In this document: piece after piece, positions 12,669-13,902 of the stretch | Layout: each line of letters begins with the position of its first letter | How positions within the stretch are numbered: the stretch's first letter is position 1 | From: Synechococcus sp. HW_metabat.21 | GTDB lineage: Bacteria; Cyanobacteriota; Cyanobacteriia; PCC-6307; Cyanobiaceae | Assembly (NCBI GenBank): GCA_018623875.1 | Contig: JAAZUZ010000030.1 | Coordinates: forward strand, 1 to 13,902 | Direction of reading: 5' to 3' | DNA length: 13,902 bases | Translations under genes and position numbers: made by a program | Notes under the pieces: model-generated | Told to the model about the DNA's origin: nothing | Databases searched by the model: none | The model's input: only the letters and a program-made list of their open reading frames with translations

Positions 12669-13379
12669 TCAATGGGGGGCGATGAGTGCCGGCTTGGCCT
12701 CCTCAAACAGACGGCCGTCCTCCATCCGGACCAAACGATCCGCGATATCCAAAATTCTCGGGTCATGGGTCACCATCAGCACCGCACAGCCCTGGTCACG
12801 GGCGAGACGCCGCAGCAGCTCGACGACTTCACGGCCGGTTTGTGAATCCAACGCCGCCGTTGGCTCATCCGCCAAAAGCAGGCGGGGATGGGCCGCCAGG
12901 GCACGGGCAATCGCCACCCGCTGTTTTTGCCCACCGGAGAGGTCATGGGGCAATTTGTTGAGCTCGTCTCCGAGCCCCACCGCCCGCAACCATTCGCGGG
13001 ATTGATCGCGGCGGACCCGATAACTCAACCCCGGTAGAAGATCAGAACCCATCTGAACGTTCTGTTCAGCCGTCAGGCAGCGCAAGAGATTGTGCCCTTG
13101 AAAAATCATCCCGATTGAGCGGCGAAGTCGCTGACGCTCGCGGCGGTTGGCTCCGGCCAGTTCTTGACCCAGAACCTGCACCGATCCCTCTTGGACCGAG
13201 CGAAGGGCACCGACCAGGGTTAACAGGGTGGTTTTGCCGCAACCAGAAGGACCCGTTAGCAGGACGACCTCCCCTGCCGCGACGCTCAGATTGACCCCCT
13301 GCAACACCTGGCGGCGCATGGTTCCCGTTCCATAGAAATGGGAGAGCTCTTTGAGGTCGACAGCAGGTGTAGTCCCCAT
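12669..13379 (-). CDS. devA: DevA-type ABC exporter ATP-binding protein
   Basis: This 236-residue ATPase should power the DevBCA-type exporter, a MacB-like efflux system whose best-known member exports heterocyst glycolipids in filamentous cyanobacteria. All nucleotide-binding motifs are intact: Walker A GPSGCGKTT at 43-51, Q-loop FQGHNLL at 93-99, signature LSGGQ at 147-151, Walker B LLLADE at 167-172 with the catalytic glutamate, D-loop ALD at 176-178, and switch histidine H205 in VTHD. The ATG at 13377-13379 is chosen over a 10-codon-longer reading because the longer one would overlap devC. It follows devC by 4 bp, so they are co-transcribed and probably translationally coupled. The host looks unicellular, so the substrate is unknown. 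Confidence 0.93.
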   Translation of the reverse strand: MGTTPAVDLKELSHFYGTGTMRRQVLQGVNLSVAAGEVVLLTGPSGCGKTTLLTLVGALRSVQEGSVQVLGQELAGANRRERQRLRRSIGMIFQGHNLLRCLTAEQNVQMGSDLLPGLSYRVRRDQSREWLRAVGLGDELNKLPHDLSGGQKQRVAIARALAAHPRLLLADEPTAALDSQTGREVVELLRRLARDQGCAVLMVTHDPRILDIADRLVRMEDGRLFEEAKPALIAPH

Positions 13380-13383
13380 GGCT

Positions 13384-13902
13384 TCAGAAAATCTCCGCGG
13401 GATCCGCATCAGCGAGGCGGCGCATGGCGAGACCGGCTGAAGCCATACACATCACCAAAATCATGGTGAAGACGGTGACCGCCCGCGACGTGTCCATAAA
13501 GACCGGCAGCTGCGTGGCTGAGCGGACCATGAGATAGAGCCCTTGTCCTGCGGCATAGGCCGGCAAATAACCAAAGGCCGCCAGCAGCAAGCCCTCTCGG
13601 GCAACGACGCCGAGCAGGCTGGGGAGCTTGTAGCCCATGGCCATCAAGGTGGCGTATTCCGGCAGGTGATCGCTGACATCGGAATAGAGCACCTGGTAGA
13701 CGATCACGCAGCCGACCACAAAGCCCATGGCGGCCCCCAAGGTGAAGATGAAGCCGATGGACGTACTGGTTCGCCAGTAGTTCTGTTCGAAATCAATGAA
13801 GCCCTGCTTGGTCAGGACCTTGACGTCGCTGGGCAGTTGCGCCTGAAGGCGCTGCGCAACGGCCTCGGGATCAGTGCCCGACTTAAGCCGAACCAGCCCG
13901 AC
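13384..13902 (-). CDS. devC: DevC-type ABC exporter permease, C-terminal part (5' end outside window)
   Basis: The 172 visible C-terminal residues belong to the membrane permease of the DevBCA exporter, a MacB/FtsX-type protein with a periplasmic domain and a three-helix C-terminal bundle. The reading begins inside the periplasmic domain (VGLVRLKSGTDPEAVAQRLQ), passes FIDFEQNYWRTSTSIGFIF, and continues into transmembrane segments at about visible residues 48-72, 100-122 and 140-162. The segment VIVYQVLYSDVSDHLPEYAT with the following MAMGY is characteristic of DevC proteins. It ends DADPAEIF with TGA at 13384-13386, 4 bp before devA. The devB membrane-fusion gene is expected further upstream, beyond 13902. 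Confidence 0.93.
   Translation of the reverse strand, partial: VGLVRLKSGTDPEAVAQRLQAQLPSDVKVLTKQGFIDFEQNYWRTSTSIGFIFTLGAAMGFVVGCVIVYQVLYSDVSDHLPEYATLMAMGYKLPSLLGVVAREGLLLAAFGYLPAYAAGQGLYLMVRSATQLPVFMDTSRAVTVFTMILVMCMASAGLAMRRLADADPAEIF

Overview
The window looks like the chromosome of a unicellular picocyanobacterium of the Synechococcus/Cyanobium type. The support is a ferredoxin-type sulfite reductase, a DevC/DevA exporter, a cyanobacterial-style membrane desaturase and a short-form EF-Ts. GC content is about 60-65% in most genes, Shine-Dalgarno sequences are weak or absent, and GTG starts are common. The organism assignment is inference from gene content and composition.

Layout from left to right. 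(1) Positions 1-181 hold a frame-shattered copy of the 3' end of a desaturase gene, minus strand. (2) Minus strand: an intact omega-6/delta-12-like fatty acid desaturase (212-1372), which lies 17 bp downstream of glyS (1390-3555). (3) A roughly 100-bp divergent region separates glyS from sir, the ferredoxin-sulfite reductase (about 3657-5453, plus strand). (4) A long minus-strand operon reads from high to low coordinates: rpsB (10587-11306), tsf (9825-10481), a 392-residue protein of unknown function (8617-9795), recG (6164-8668) and a VanX-type D-Ala-D-Ala dipeptidase (5442-6164). The last gene overlaps the end of sir tail to tail by 12 bp. (5) Further right, all on the minus strand: a family 2 glycosyltransferase (11461-12393), an intrinsic terminator (12415-12440), a 51-residue very basic protein (12466-12621), devA (12669-13379) and the 3' part of devC running off the right edge.

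How the genes relate. The rpsB-tsf pair carries two RNA-structure signals that could set expression level: a UUCG-capped hairpin between the two genes, and a terminator-like hairpin followed by a U-rich stretch inside the start of the third gene. The second would be expected to reduce read-through into recG and the dipeptidase. recG and the dipeptidase share a TGATG stop/start. devC and devA lie 4 bp apart and encode the permease and ATPase of one exporter; the devB adaptor is expected beyond the right edge.

No gene-free stretch exceeds 300 bases. The largest gaps are 11307-11460 (rpsB leader), 10482-10586 (rpsB-tsf) and 3556-3656 (glyS/sir). I saw no tRNA or rRNA gene, CRISPR array, insertion sequence or phage gene. 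I did not find a clear new defence or mobile system. The best leads are the decayed desaturase duplicate with its local GC drop, the intragenic terminator-like hairpin, the rpsB leader dyads, and the two conserved-looking proteins of unknown function.
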